Positions 63,823 through 64,000 of a stretch of 64,000 nt of DNA are shown piece after piece. Origin of the DNA: Misgurnus anguillicaudatus (Eukaryota; Chordata; Actinopteri; Cypriniformes; Cobitidae); assembly GCF_027580225.2 (NCBI RefSeq), contig NC_073359.2:9042001-9106000 (forward strand). The letters are read 5' to 3'. Under the pieces are notes generated by a model. It had not been told where the DNA came from and made no database searches. It saw nothing but the letters and a program-made list of their open reading frames with translations. The stretch's first letter is position 1, and each line of letters starts with the position of its first letter. Made by a program: the position numbers and the translations under genes.

Positions 63823-64000
63823 GTAAGCAATCTTTTAATCCTACACACACAGTCGCTGAAAAACTAAAATACCATGACACATAAAATGTGTTTTTAAGGC
63901 CTTAAAATCATGAAAATGGATTTGTCTTAAAGGAACATGCCAACTTTTTGGGACTTTAGCTTAATCACCGTATCCCCCAGAGTTACAAAAGTGCATACAT

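Overview
This 64-kb window is vertebrate nuclear DNA, almost certainly from a teleost and probably a cyprinid-like fish. Three multi-exon genes have GT-AG introns and proteins that align by eye to vertebrate CAMSAP2, DDX59 and KIF14. Their order and orientation (CAMSAP2 divergent from DDX59, then DDX59 and KIF14 in tandem) match the human 1q32 neighbourhood from memory. The non-coding DNA is AT-rich and full of short non-autonomous DNA transposons of types common in zebrafish and carp relatives. Species cannot be fixed by reading alone.

Layout: (i) 8-51225, minus strand: the 5' portion of camsap2, nine coding exons (about 383 codons) running off the left edge before the coiled-coil/CKK part; its introns are up to 17.6 kb. 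(ii) 51226-52348: divergent promoter between camsap2 and ddx59, with a palindromic NRF1-type site and a CRE. (iii) 52349-58886, plus strand: complete ddx59, seven exons, 646 codons, HIT-type zinc finger plus DEAD-box helicase core. (iv) 58930-60306: intergenic/promoter DNA with a foldback MITE and CCAAT plus CHR-like motifs. (v) 60307-63822, plus strand: the first five coding exons of kif14 (N-terminal basic region and first part of the motor, including the P-loop), running off the right edge.

The genes are ordinary housekeeping, cytoskeletal and cell-division genes: CAMSAP2 binds microtubule minus ends, DDX59 is a nuclear/cytoplasmic RNA helicase linked to ciliary/Hedgehog phenotypes, and KIF14 is a mitotic kinesin. 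The unusual part is the repeat architecture. Many DNA transposons sit inside one another with target-site duplications that can be read exactly: 8-bp duplications for hAT-like elements, TTAA for a large cohort of MITEs, TAA for a GC-rich MITE family, TA for a 5.1-kb CACTG-ended element carrying spliced gene fragments, and a 16-bp duplication for a tRNA-derived SINE. One nest is four levels deep (14451-17885); another is about five or six levels deep (41516 to about 47275). A nine-copy 219-bp satellite lies inside a terminal-inverted-repeat element in camsap2 intron 7. No LINE, LTR or transposase coding region was recognised, and no rRNA, functional tRNA or CRISPR was seen.
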